DNA of 64,000 bases from NCBI GenBank assembly GCA_002794735.1, contig NBAZ01000001.1, forward strand, positions 3,472,001 to 3,536,000. The letters are read 5' to 3'. The notes under the pieces were generated by a model, which was given only the letters and a program-made list of their open reading frames with translations, had not been told where the DNA came from and searched no databases. This document shows, piece after piece, positions 47,604-58,878 of this stretch (position 1 is the first letter of the stretch; every line of letters starts with the position of its first letter). The DNA is from Pyrrhoderma lamaoense. Taxonomy: Eukaryota; Basidiomycota; Agaricomycetes; Hymenochaetales; Hymenochaetaceae. A program made the position numbers and the translations under genes.

Positions 47604-49380
47604 TCAGTAAAGAGCTTTGAATGTTTCATCCAAAGGCGGTCGTCCATACAGATTCTGAAAGAAAAGATTAAGAAAAGATAGGTAATTGAAAGTGTTTCAA
47701 GTCTTGCTCACCTCGGGGTCTGGTTTGTTTCCGAGGATCTCTTCAATACGTCCCAAGACTTTAGGAGTTAACTTGGGAATAATCTCAATTGCTTTGAGAT
47801 TGTCCACCACCTGATCTGGATGGGATGCTCCAAGGATGATCGTACTTGTATTAGGTTTTTTGGCAACCCATGCCAAGGCGAGATGATGAATTTTGCATCC
47901 AAGCTCTTTTCGAAGGAGATCCATGTCGAGTGATCACATCGGTAAGTATGGACCAAAACGATAAGGAGGATTAGTAGTTTGATTTACCTTCAGCTATCAG
48001 AGAGAGCTTATCAATCTTGTCAAATTTACGCTTCCCCTCCTCCTCGTCAAAGGAGTTGATGGTATTCTTGAATAGGTCCGTGAGTTCACTAAATCTTGAG
48101 TTTGCGGGGATCCCCTTGTTATACTTCCCGCATCGCATCGTTCAGTATTATGGATATAAAAATACTTTATTAATAGGGTACACATACTTTTCCAGTCAAT
48201 AGACCATAAGCAAGCGCCGAGTAAACGGTTGTACCGATTCCATACTTGGCATATATTGGACTAAACATCATGAATAAGCCAGTTATCACACAGGTTTGAC
48301 GGATGATGGGCTCACGCAAACTCCTTTTCAGGACGTTCCCGGTGGAACATGCTTGGATTACGAACAACATCATCTATATATACAATACTTATCTGTATAA
48401 TTTGCTTACTTATGCATACATTGCTCTGCAATAGGAGGTATCAGGTTCAATTTATCTGCAACATCTGGAGTAGACAGTAATCAGTTTATGAGTTCGCGGA
48501 GAAGATTCTAAGAAATAGCCTCTGTACGAACGATATGCTTCTTCAATTTCTCGGGAGGACCACTCAGAGGTTGCCCAGAAGAATGCCTGGAAACATTGTA
48601 AGCCTTTGACTGGAATAGAGAATCCAGACTATATTTCGTACCCATCCTTTATCAATAACATAGTTGAAGGCCCTGACAGTCTCTTCAATAGGAACTAATT
48701 TCTTATCGTCAGCTAGCCGACCCTTTTATGATATTAGAACTTTCAGGCACCTGTCTTGTCAGGACGGTGGGCGAAAATGACGTCAACGTAGTCCATCTGC
48801 AAGCGTTTGAGTGATGCTTGCGTTCCCTCAATGATACTGTTCAGATTAGTGCTAGATCTAGGGTCTATGCTAGGCGGGGTGATAAGACGTACTGTTTACG
48901 GGAAAGACCACCACCATTTGGATTCTCAGTATGTCCCCAAAAGAGCTTTGTGGTGATAACCAGATCAGAGCGATTATAACCCAGTTCTTTAATGACTCGT
49001 CCCCTGTGGGAAAGACAGTCATTTTAGCTGGAAAGAGATAAAATAGAGTATAGAGACACACATCTCCTCTTCTGACTTTCCTTTGGAATATTCCTCAGCG
49101 GTATCGAACATATTGATGCCATGTTCAAACGCAGTTTTGATGATCTCCTGTAGAACAATTGAATATTGTATATTGGACTAGAGTAGTATATCATGCAGGT
49201 ACTTTAACTGGGTCACCCTTTATCGATCCTCCGAGAGTCAGCCCTTATGTTAGAAATCATTCAAGAATATTGTGCTTGAGTACGCAACGAGGACTTACAT
49301 CCTCCAAGAGAAAACACTGGAACACGTAATCCACTAGGCCCCAAACGGCGAAATGGCATTCCCTTAGTATCGTACTGCAT
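47604..49380 (-). CDS. aldo-keto reductase AKR1 (Kv-channel beta-subunit type)
   Basis: NADPH-dependent aldo-keto reductase of the AKR6 group (voltage-gated K channel beta-subunit-like), cytosolic, substrate unknown. Many short exons; start [14 protein letters not shown], end [16 protein letters not shown] at 47604. Catalytic tetrad seen: Asp and Tyr in FDTAEEY, Lys in TTKLFW, His in FAHRPD. Also [10 protein letters not shown] and SRFSEL, and the cofactor-end [17 protein letters not shown]. One splice at about 47.9-48.0 kb rejoins LIAE with ELGCKIHH. Where AKR2 has VWSPLA this copy has VYSALA. Frames checked at both ends and in the middle look intact; not every junction was traced. It is an inverted duplicate of AKR2. 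Confidence 0.92.
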
Positions 49381-49800
49381 GTTGAAATCGATACGATAAA
49401 GACTTCCTGTCTGCGAATAGTCAAACACAACTATTTATTTTCTGTTTCAAACATAGTTTTTTATATCATATCGCACTGACCTCTCTCTTGTTATAAGATG
49501 TGGTAAAGGAGCAAGGATCCAATGAAGAGTCTATCTTATGTGAGAGTATTTCTCCCCAAAAACCCACCGATGATTTTGGATAGCCATGAGAATTCAATAT
49601 CCCTAATTTAAGAGTTATTCTAGTAATTGATTGAGCTTACTTCTACTAGAAATGGGTGGGATCGTATTTATGGCCAAAATAGGAAGGTGTCGGATCGAGC
49701 CCCTAAATTGGTAGCCCTTTCGTCATCTTGTTTCTAATTAACACCCCACACGTTTATTACTGCCAGTATATACTCGGGACATAAAGGCACAGAAGCGGTC
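49381..49800. promoter_or_regulatory. divergent promoter region, AKR1 / FAS1 gene
   Basis: 420 bp between two divergent starts. No clear TATA or repeated motif was found. Confidence 0.4.
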
Positions 49801-50574
49801 ATGCTACTCAGCAATATTGCTGTCAAGTTTTCGACTTTTGTCGCAGGACTCTCGATATTCAATAACGAAATGAATAAAGATCAGACCACTTTGCATGCAC
49901 AACATCAAGGAACTATAGATGAATTCAAGGCTGATGCTGGGTTGATGCTTTCCGACATTCTTACGATACAACCTCAGCGTCTATTTTCTTCAGCTATGCA
50001 AGAGACACTCGTGTCGGTGAGCTTTTGAAGAAGGACGGTGCAGATATATCTGTCTTTGCACCTACTAATAAGGCTGTTATGGCGTTGGCACACAAGCCGT
50101 TGGTCCTCCCTTCTTATATTGGTTTACTGTATAGACTCATCTCGTTTTACTGAAGGCATGAAGGACCTAATCCGGTAGATGATGGTATCATAATATCAGA
50201 ACAAGAATTTGACAAGCGCTCGAGAGAGAATGTAGAGCGATGGATCACGGCGCATATCGTACCAGTGTGTCTTGTATTCTTACACAATCCGGTGTCTTGC
50301 CTTACTGAAACCCTACCAATAGGAGAGGCTGGAGAAACTAGAGCCTAATGTAGACTACGAAACACTTCTCGATGGGGTAACAATATCTGTTCAAGCCAAG
50401 ACAGACTCCAAGGATTCCCCAGACTGGTCGAAGATTGTGCTCAATGGCAATATCTCAGTCATCAATAAAGCAGAGGTAAGGGTCTGGAACAAACTTTTGA
50501 TGCTTACTCTCATCCATATAAATTAGGCCGCAAACGGTGTTTTATACCTACTAGATGGAGCCCTATTTGGATGA
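49801..50574 (+). CDS. FAS1 (fasciclin) domain protein, frame broken by one base
   Basis: Fasciclin-domain proteins of fungi are usually secreted or vacuolar/cell-surface adhesion-type proteins. Exons 49801..50098, 50156..50264, 50323..50475, 50527..50574 give ~202 residues. Visible: LSDILTIQPQ, FFSYARDTRVGELL, the core ISVFAPTNKAVMALAHKP, the H2-type block VTISVQAK...LNGNISVINKAE, and NGVLYLLDG at the end. Exon 1 changes frame between LTIQPQRLF and FSYARDTR; one extra T in the TTTT run at 49984-49987 repairs it. The N terminus is hydrophobic (NIAVKFSTFVAGLSIF) and may be a weak signal peptide. One FAS1 domain only, no GPI tail. Confidence 0.9.
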
Positions 50575-51182
50575 ACTTGGCTCGACGATTGACGCCTTCT
50601 ACTTCATATACTTGTATTTGTACCATGATAATCGGAATTCTTATTGTTTCTGTAATTACTTTGTATAATGTGCCTAAACTTGATGTATATGCCAAGGCGA
50701 ATGCTCTGGGAATTGACCTCGCCGCTATGATGCTATTATGACTGTATCCTTGTTCAGTGTTTCGCTTAACTTTGTGATTCAAAATACTGTTGAACTATCA
50801 AGAGATTTGAAGAGAGCTAACAACCTTCAATCGAAGGATCTAAAGAGTTTGGACTTCGGAAGCTTTGAGTTGGTGGCTATGTCTTATGTCTCAGCTTGCG
50901 TTCTAAAGTGATTGTTTTTCTCAGTCTTGGATACCTGGATTTCGACTGACGAATCATGCGTTCTGGGTTTCTGCACGTATATGGACTTGTTCCCAAGTCT
51001 GTTGCACTTTGCACCTTGCGGATGATGTGTGGAGTTTTTAGAGTTTGACCAATAGGTAGTGACTTTGCTTGACTTTACTTTGCCCTACGGAAGAGTGTTA
51101 TAACCATCCACACCATTTTTGCGATATCCCCCACTAATATCCCAGAGTGTAGCCATCTAGGTCTTTCAAAATCATTCTGAAG
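50575..51182. other. intergenic upstream of PTP5
   Basis: Contains the FAS1 gene 3' region and presumably the first exon or leader of PTP5, which I could not locate. No repeat or RNA gene. Confidence 0.4.
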
Positions 51183-52265
51183 TGTGGATCGGATCCGTCA
51201 GGCATTTTATGCGCTCGAGGAGCGTGAAAAACAGAGAGCGAAACAAAGAAAAGGGGCTAGAAGGGAATACTTAATTCTCAGATCGAAGGGGATTGATAGT
51301 GATTTTTTGAGAAACTTGGCTATAGGCTATCGTCACCCACTTTCTCCTTTTGAAAATGGATCTATTAAGCAAGACTATTATGCAGCATGTTGGGTCCGTG
51401 AGTTATTTGGGAATCAATGGTGGATAGCCAGTCGAACTCCGAAAGTTTCTGAGGAATATAGGTTCTTCTCTATGCTTTTTTGTTCCTTTGTTAAACCCTC
51501 CGGGAGAAATCGAAGACCATTTGCGGTCAGAACAGTTGTTCAGTTGAATGAGCTTGGAGAAGTAGAAGACCAAAATAACACAAGACATTATATTCCGCGT
51601 CTTAAGGTTATCCGTGTTGTTGATGACCCGAATAATGCTTGTGCCCCGATAAAAGTAAGGGTACTGAGTGAACAGTGGATAGAAGACAAGAGCTGTATCA
51701 AACGTTTAGTAAGACTAAACAAAGGGATGAAGAGATTTTCTTCACTCATGTCCAATTTATTGGGTGGCCAGATGGTGGTGTCCCTGCTGATAAACAGAAG
51801 TTTTTAAAATTCATCTACTATGTAGATAGAATTAATCGTAGACAACCCTTTGATATCAGTGAAGGGAAGTATTGTAGCCCAAATCCACCAATCTGGGCGC
51901 ATTGTTTTGCTGGAGTAGGACGTACGGGGACTTTCATTTGCGCTAGCTCTTTGATAATACGTAGACATGTGGCTCGTAGCAGAATGCCTGCATACAGCCC
52001 GATGTACGGTCCCCTTCCTCTTTCAATTTCAACAGAAGATAAGATCGCAACTGAAGTTGATTCACTCAGAGAGCAAAGACCTGGGATGGTACAAAGAGAG
52101 AGGCAAATAGTATTCCTCAATGAACTCATGAGAATGGTGGAGGGTTCAGTAGTACCAAAAAGAATCCCCGTAGCTAAGAAAAGGATGGCATTTCCGAATA
52201 GACCACCACGCCCCGAAACTTCGCCTGTGAGCAATTCTCAACGGTCACAACCGAAGAAGCAATAA
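51183..52265 (+). CDS. divergent protein tyrosine phosphatase PTP5 (5' end unknown, frame broken by one base)
   Basis: Single-exon body of ~360 codons. The frame opens just after a stop at 51178-51180 and has no suitable ATG. AG at 51181-51182 could be a splice acceptor with the start in an upstream exon, so the 5' end is provisional. Order: charged helix LEEREKQRAKQRK as in the other PTPs, AACWVRELFGNQWW, RTVVQLNE, WPD loop (GWPDGGVP), HCFAGVGRTGTF with Cys at codon 241 counted from the GTG at 51184, and EQRPGMVQRERQ. The frame changes after VRLNKG; one extra G in AAAGGGATG (51724-51726) restores KGDEEIFFTHVQF. The tail is short and basic. Closest in the window to PTP4 (WVREL, no long tail). 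It lies downstream of HSP20-2, AKR1 and the FAS1 gene. Confidence 0.88.
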
Positions 52266-52528
52266 ATATATGAAAATGTATTTTTTATATGATATTTGAG
52301 ACCGTACACTGTGACTATGTATTACTTACGTTGTTATGGTTGTACTGCAAAAAAAGTTAAAAACTACTAAAAGCAATATTAATATTAATATCAATGTTTG
52401 AATAAGGGATCTTCATTACCGTATCTAGCAAAAAGTTTGGTTTAGTTTCGTGGCAGCACGCGCGCGACACGGCATACACTAGGGGAACCTTCTTGTCATT
52501 GAAATAGGCATACACATCTTGCTAACAA

Positions 52529-55500
52529 ATGGCGGCACCGGACTCGACGTGTTACACAGTTGTCTTCGAGGACAGCTCTGAGACTTCGTCAATACAGGAG
52601 CTACGTTCGGCACTCGAAAAGGGTTCTGATGAGGTCAAGCTCGACACGTTACGAAAGATTATCGTGTCTACGAATAATGGCAATTCCCAAGTAAGTAGTT
52701 TTAGCAGCTGCTAGAGTATAGAACAAAAGTCTAATATATAGTGCGTAGCCTCAATTGTTAATGCCTATAATCCAATATGTACTACCATCTAAGAATAAGC
52801 AACTCAAGAAGCTGTTGCACTTCTACTGGGAAGTATGCCCGAAATATGATGAAATGGGAAAACTGAAGCAGGAGATGATTCTTGTCTGGTACGTCTCAGT
52901 GTGATATTTACCGTTCTTACTTCTGAAATACTCGTAAAATAGCAATGCCATCCGTAATGACCTTGTGAGTAATGCAATAACACATCAAGGACCAAGCAAG
53001 TAGTTTACATTGAACCTAGCAACACCCAAACGAATACATTCGAGGGGCGACTTTAAGATTCTTGCAGAAAATAGCAAAGGTCTCTGAACTACTAGAACCC
53101 CTCATACCCACTGTAAGAGCAAACCTTGAACACCGACACTCATATGTACGGAAGAACGCTGTCTTCGCCGTATACTCTATTTATCGCGCATACGAAAACC
53201 TGATCCCTGATGCCCCGAATTAATGTCCACTTTTCTTGCTGCTGAAAGCGATGCAACTTGCAAACGCAACGCGTTTGTATTCCTCGCAAACTGTGCAATG
53301 CCTCGGGCGGTGGATTACCTATTGAGTGTGTATGACCAGATTCCTAGTATGGACGAGCAGCTACAGTTAAGCATTATTGAGGTCATACGCCTCGATTGCA
53401 AGAACGAATCTGCACACCGAGCAAGATATATTCGGTGTATATTTGAGTTGCTAAACGTGTCTTCTCATTCCGTTAAATACGAGGCCGCTACGACACTCAC
53501 TAGCTTGACTCAAAATCCTGCAGCAGTTAAGGGTGAGTCTTTACAAGGGAAATTATCACACTCATACTGAAATAACAATAGCTGCTGCATCATGCTTTAT
53601 TGAACTTTCTGTTAAGGAGTCGGACAATAACGTAAAGCTAATAGTTCTCGATCGCTTGGAAGCACTCAGGCAAAAACATGAACGGGTGATTGACTCTCTT
53701 GTTATGGACATTCTCCGGGTTTTGTCGAGGTTAGTATCTTCCATTAGGCTCCTCCCGTGTAGCAGACAGTATGATTGACTCAAATTTCTGTGAAGTCCTG
53801 ATCTCGAGGTACGCCGGAAGGCAATAAGCATCAGCTTGGCTATGGTCACTAGCAGAAATGTTGAGGAAGTTGTCTTGTTCTTGAAGAAGCAACTACAACG
53901 GACAATGTCTGAAGACTACGAGAAAGTCAGAGCTTTAATATTCCCATCATTATTAGTACTCACCATCATCTTTACTTAGATTGCTGAGTATCGCCAGCTT
54001 CTCATCCAGTCTATTCATGTGTGTGCTGTGAAGTTCTCAGAGGTGGCTGCGAGTGTGGTGCATGCGCTCATGGAATTCTTGGGCGAGTCAAACAATCCCG
54101 CTGCTGTTGACGTTATTGCCTTCGTCCGGTACGTCATATTGCCCTTGATCCTTGATCCCGTCAAATCGCTCAATATCTAACAAAACTATAGTGAGGTTGT
54201 TGAGAAATTCCCTGATCTCCGGCCAGCAATCACAGAGAAACTCGTACAGACATTCAACGATATCAAGTCTGGTAAGGTCTTCCGCGGGGCCCTTTGGATT
54301 GTGGGCGAATATTGTGCAGAACCCGCTGCGATTCAAAATGTCTTCCAGGCACTTCGCACAGTCTTGGGTGAGATCCCCATTCTCGCGTCAGAGCAGCGTT
54401 TACTTGATGAGGCTGGAGGAGATGAGCAGGAATCTAGTGAAACACAGGAGCCAAAGGCAGGGACAAGTAAACCAAAAGTACTCGCGGATGGAACATATGC
54501 TACTGAAACTGCACTCACAAGTACTTCGGCGTCTCGTTTAGAGGCTATAAAGGCAGCTGCTAAGCCCCCGCTACGAAGTACTACACCTTTCTTTCTTCAT
54601 CCGTTCCTTTGCTGACTGATTTTTCGTAGCTCTTATTCTCCAAGGTGACTTTTACACCGGATCTGTCCTTGCTTCGACCCTGGCGAAGCTTGTTCTTCGG
54701 TACTCCGAGGTATCATCGGATGCACAGGCTGCGAATGCTTTACGCGCTGAGGTTTACTCATTTCATATGCCTCTTCTGTGCCCTTATTGACCACGATAAA
54801 CACAGGCAATGTTAATCATGACCTCTATCATTCGTGTTGGACAATCAAAGTTTGTGACGATCCCTATCGACGAGGACTCTCAAGAGCGAATTATGAACTG
54901 CTTGCAGACTCTTAGTGATCTAACAATCAAGGAAAAGGTTGAGGAAGTCTTCCTTAAAGACACAAAGGCCGCATATAGCAAGATGATTCAAGCCCAAGAG
55001 GTGATTCAAATTATATCTTTAACAAATACATACGAAGTCTTACTTGACATTCTCCCTTCAGAAAAAAGCAGCGGAGGCCAAAGAAAAGGAAAGCAAAAAA
55101 ATCACTGTACAGGTGGACGACCTTCTTACTTTCCGCCAATTCTCAAAGAAAGCTGCCGACGATGTAATAGATGTGAGCACAAGTTTTATCCACTTTTTAT
55201 TCCGAGATCTAACAGGGCCATGATAAAATAGTACGACGAAGATGTAGGAAGGGCTACGGGAGCTGCCGAAGTCCAAGAAGACTTTATTTCAAGCTTGAGC
55301 AGGATTTCACAGCTTACTGGTAACTCATATTACTTTTTGTCAAACCGACGTCTTCCTTACTCACGCCATGCTAAGGCTTCTCCGACGCCGTCTATGCTGA
55401 GGCATACGTCAAAGTCACCGGATTCGATATTCTTCTTGGTATGTTCCTTCTATCATGAAAATAGTCTATACAAGACTAACTTTTATCGGAAATAAAGATG

Positions 55501-56255
55501 TATTATTGGTCAACCAGACTTCAGAAACCCTGCAAAACTTATGTCTCGATTTCGCAACTATTGGTGATCTAAAACTAGTTGAACGGCCTACAATTCACAC
55601 TCTTGCCCCGCATAACTTCCTTAGTGTTAAAGCCACAATTAAGGTATCATCAACAGAAACGGGAGTCATCTTCGGTAATATTTTGTGGGAAGGTCTAACA
55701 GAATCGTGTGTTGTCTTAAATGATATCCATATGGATATTATGGATTACATCAAGCCTGCGTACTGTAATGAAACCCAGTTCCGCAGTATGTGGACCGAAT
55801 TTGAATGGGAGAATCGTGTCAATGTCGTGACTACTATCACGTACGCTGTCTTATCGTAGCTTTCTCGTTCTTTTTGATACTAATTCTGGCCTTTTCTATC
55901 TGTATAAAGTGACCTTCAGGCATATTTGAAGCACATTATGAACTCGACAAACATGGCTTGCCTAACGCCAGAGGGTGCCATGTCTGGGGATTGCGCTTTC
56001 TTATCAGCTAATCTTCACGCACGTAGCTTATTCGGAGAGGACGCATTAGCCAATCTGAGTATCGAAAAGACGGATGCAGGTACTATAACAGGTCATGTAC
56101 GCATACGAAGTAAAACACAGGGTATTGCCCTGTCCCTTGGAGATCGGATCACACTTTGTGAGTAGTTTCCCTTTAGAAAGGTTCAGAAAACGGATTGATG
56201 ATCTGTGTGAAAAAATTCAGCGCAAAAAGAGAACAAGGCACCAATACCATTGTAG
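52529..56255 (+). CDS. coatomer subunit beta (beta-COP, Sec26 type)
   Basis: Core subunit of the COPI coat for Golgi-to-ER and intra-Golgi vesicles. Sixteen exons traced with consistent phase, giving ~951 residues, the family's usual length. Order: N-terminal adaptin-type helical repeats ([70 protein letters not shown]), a charged linker, then a C-terminal appendage ([69 protein letters not shown]), ending [11 protein letters not shown]. Introns are 49-69 nt. The frame breaks once at 53213-53217: CCCCGAATTAATG needs one more G to read APELMSTF. As this gene is essential in fungi, a sequencing error is the likely reason. Confidence 0.97.
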
Positions 56256-57084
56256 AACTCTCGTTAGACTACTTATTTTTCATGACTAGTTCCTTTTTGT
56301 TCTTATATTTGTAATATAAGGCAGTAGTGATGGCTGTTAATTCATTACCATGAGTGGAATTCCAGTAGCATCGTGCATTACAGATAATGCTACTTTCTTA
56401 TCCTTTAGTAAGTCGTAGACCAGTCAGTTCTTTAAGTGGCTAGTACTTTTCACATTTATCTACGAATATACGAGATTAAACATACCCTACGTATGTGATA
56501 GCAGCAATGCCACGAATAATTGTCCATATTTCTGGTATTCAATATAAGAGAGTGATGGTAACTCAGGTACAAAATATCTGACGATTCCCTCTCCCATTCC
56601 TTATGGTTGCTATCATATACTTCGAACGTGAATTCTGTCATTTTTTGTAAAAAAAAAAAAAAAAAAAAAAAAACATATACAAGCAGCCGCAATGCTTTCT
56701 AGTAGTAATAATAAGCAGTGATTATTAAACCTCTCATTTGGAAAATAATCATATGAAACGTTAGTAAACTTTAAGATCTCAAAGGATGAGGTGGATAAAG
56801 CATGCGGTAATATGAAATAAATGATCATGCGTTTGTAGTTATTATAAGGATATTACGAAGATTTTATACTAACGACCATCCACAAATAAGTACAGGTAGA
56901 ATTTTGATAATCATTGATAATACTACCACTCAAGTGCAGAGAGTACAACAAGTGGCCTGGAAAGATTTTTCTCATAAGGTTTACCTATAAATCGATCCGG
57001 AGACATGTAAAGTTAATGAACTCGCCCAAGACCTAAAAGAGTCAGCGTAAAATTTTGACAGTCTCTTCGTCGGATTCGAGTAAA
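56256..57084. other. intergenic, 3' of beta-COP
   Basis: A+T-rich, beginning with the beta-COP 3' untranslated region. A 25-A homopolymer lies at 56649-56673. No gene seen. Confidence 0.45.
56649..56673. repeat. A25 homopolymer
   Basis: Twenty-five A in a row. Nothing suggests a retroposed copy at this spot. Confidence 0.9.
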
Positions 57085-57245
57085 ATGAGAACAGGGCGAT
57101 GATACCTTAAAGAACTCTTACTAGACTGCTCCAAACTGTTTTCAGTTCCTTAATGTTCTTGTATTCGTAGTAATATTAAATAGTGACACTAGTTATTAAT
57201 TCAAAATCAAAATTATGGGCGGGATATTAGAAGCATTGCGCATGC
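57085..57245 (+). pseudogene. relic duplicate of the beta-COP 3' end
   Basis: This stretch aligns by eye, with gaps, to 56227-56385: both have GAGAACA-GGC, AGAACTC, TAGACT, AGTTCCTT, TGTTCTT, TAGTGA and TTAATTCA in the same order and spacing. The first copy is the last beta-COP exon plus 3' untranslated region. The second no longer encodes the C terminus. It sits next to the NIF3 stop, so a small tandem duplication has separated the two convergent genes. Confidence 0.6.
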
Positions 57246-57249
57246 CACT

Positions 57250-58488
57250 TTAGACTATTTGAAGTGGATGTTTGTCTTCTTTGCTGATGATAATCTTAAG
57301 ACCTGTCAACTCTTCATCTGTTTGTTCCTTGGTAAGCTTATCCTTGAGGATACGAAGGTAGCCTCGTTCCGTGTTGGTATGGCCACCTTCATATTAGATT
57401 GATCAGCAAATTGTCTCTGAGTAGTATATGACCAATACGTACATATTAAAACATAACGATTCATCGCTCGAGCAGCTAAAACTTCGTGCTTTAAAAGAGT
57501 GTATAGAATGATAAGAAATAGGTCATTGTAAGCATTGAAAGCAGCCATACATGAGACATTTCACCCGTAAAGTATAAGTCGGCTGCCACGTCCTTGAACA
57601 TTGAGCCTCCTGAGCCAGCACAAATCGCTATCGTCGAAATATTACGAGCGCCATCAATTGGAGTTGAAAGTTGGACTAGAAGTATGTTCGAGGCATTAGG
57701 AGAAAAGAGAACATCGTCAATAATAAAGTGACAGGCTACAGACACATACGCTGATTAATTTCGAGGTGATTTTTCACACGGAGTACTGCATCCGCGATGG
57801 ATATCCCTGGAGAGGGGAGAGTGACTAGACGACCCGCTCCGCCCGCTTCGTCATGTTTATCTTCAATGTAACTTACTGAGACGTTTGTTCCAGGGGTTGT
57901 ACGAGTGAAAGCCTGAGAGAGCCAATCATTTATACCTCCGGTGACGGAGTCAAGAGCAGTGTGAGGGGAGTAGACAGAGATTCCAGCTTGTGCGAGGCGA
58001 AGAAGGGAAGCTTGGAGTGGGTCGGATAACGTGAGGGATCTTAATGGCTTGAATATAGTTGGATGATAAGCAATTATTACAGATGCTGAGTTCGTTATTG
58101 CTTCTTGAGCAACACTTGGAGTCAGACTGTTGGGGAGCGACAAAGGTTGATATTTTACTTTTAAAAACCGAGCCTTAAATGAAAATTTCAATTTGAAATT
58201 GCCTACTCGATTGTCAGGAGCACTTTCTTGTTTGTGAGATTCGTCGATGGGGCCTCTGGTTTTTGGATTTCAATTTCTAATTGAATAGAGAATACAAAGT
58301 GGATTTAAGAAGAACCTAATAGAAGACCAACCTGTTTACATGGTAAAAATAAACATGTTGTTACTAACAGAGTACATGTGCTTTTTTCCATGAAGACTCG
58401 GCACAAGACTCACATTGTCCCATGGCTCTGCGAGCCTGAGAGGCGCGATTTTCTCCATCGTCTTACATATTGCGCGCACAAAGGCCAT
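57250..58488 (-). CDS. NIF3 family protein (NGG1-interacting factor 3-like)
   Basis: DUF34/NIF3 metal-binding fold, widely conserved; cellular role not firmly known. Seven exons (58488..58414, 58331..58316, 58276..58207, 58126..57750, 57675..57551, 57488..57443, 57386..57250) give 281 residues. Visible: MEKIAPLRLAEPWDN at the start, VLLTIDLTPSVAQEAI, the metal-site motifs AYHP and SPHTALD, GGSMFKDVAADLYFTGEMSH, and CGHTNTERGYL rebuilt across the last intron. The start at 58488 adds ten residues before MEKIAP; the ATG at 58458 is the alternative. The second intron is only 39 nt and the second exon only 16 nt. The frame is intact. Confidence 0.95.
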
Positions 58489-58878
58489 TATAAAGCAGAG
58501 TTATGACAAAACGTAGGGTGTTCGCTAGGCAGATCAGGAAGCAGACGGTACAAAAGTGGTAATCAAACAATATTTTAAATTAAATATTTAATTTCAACTC
58601 GATGTATTACATCATATTGCTACTTGGTAAGATAATTCCATTAGAATTGTTCTTCGTGAAACTTGATTACCATTTTTGCAGAAAGATGACGCACAAAGTC
58701 CCTTAACATTACCAAGCGAATGTTTCTATCTAATCCTCTAAGGTATGATATAATCATATGATCATATATAGATTTCGTGCCTATCACGCTATATAAACCT
58801 CATGAAAGCATTTCTGTAGAAAATAAAAATCTCTCTTCTTTCCAATCCCCCATTTGTTGACCTTAAGAACAGTACAAG
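58489..58878. promoter_or_regulatory. divergent promoter region, NIF3 / AKR2
   Basis: 390 bp between divergent starts. A TATA box for AKR2 lies at 58790. Nothing else stands out. Confidence 0.45.
58790..58797 (+). promoter_or_regulatory. TATA box of AKR2
   Basis: TATATAAA, 82-89 nt upstream of the AKR2 start. Confidence 0.6.

Noticed and set aside
56649..56673. Poly(A) as the end of a retroposed gene copy
   Set aside because: The sequence before it shows no coding remnant, and no target-site duplication was seen around it.
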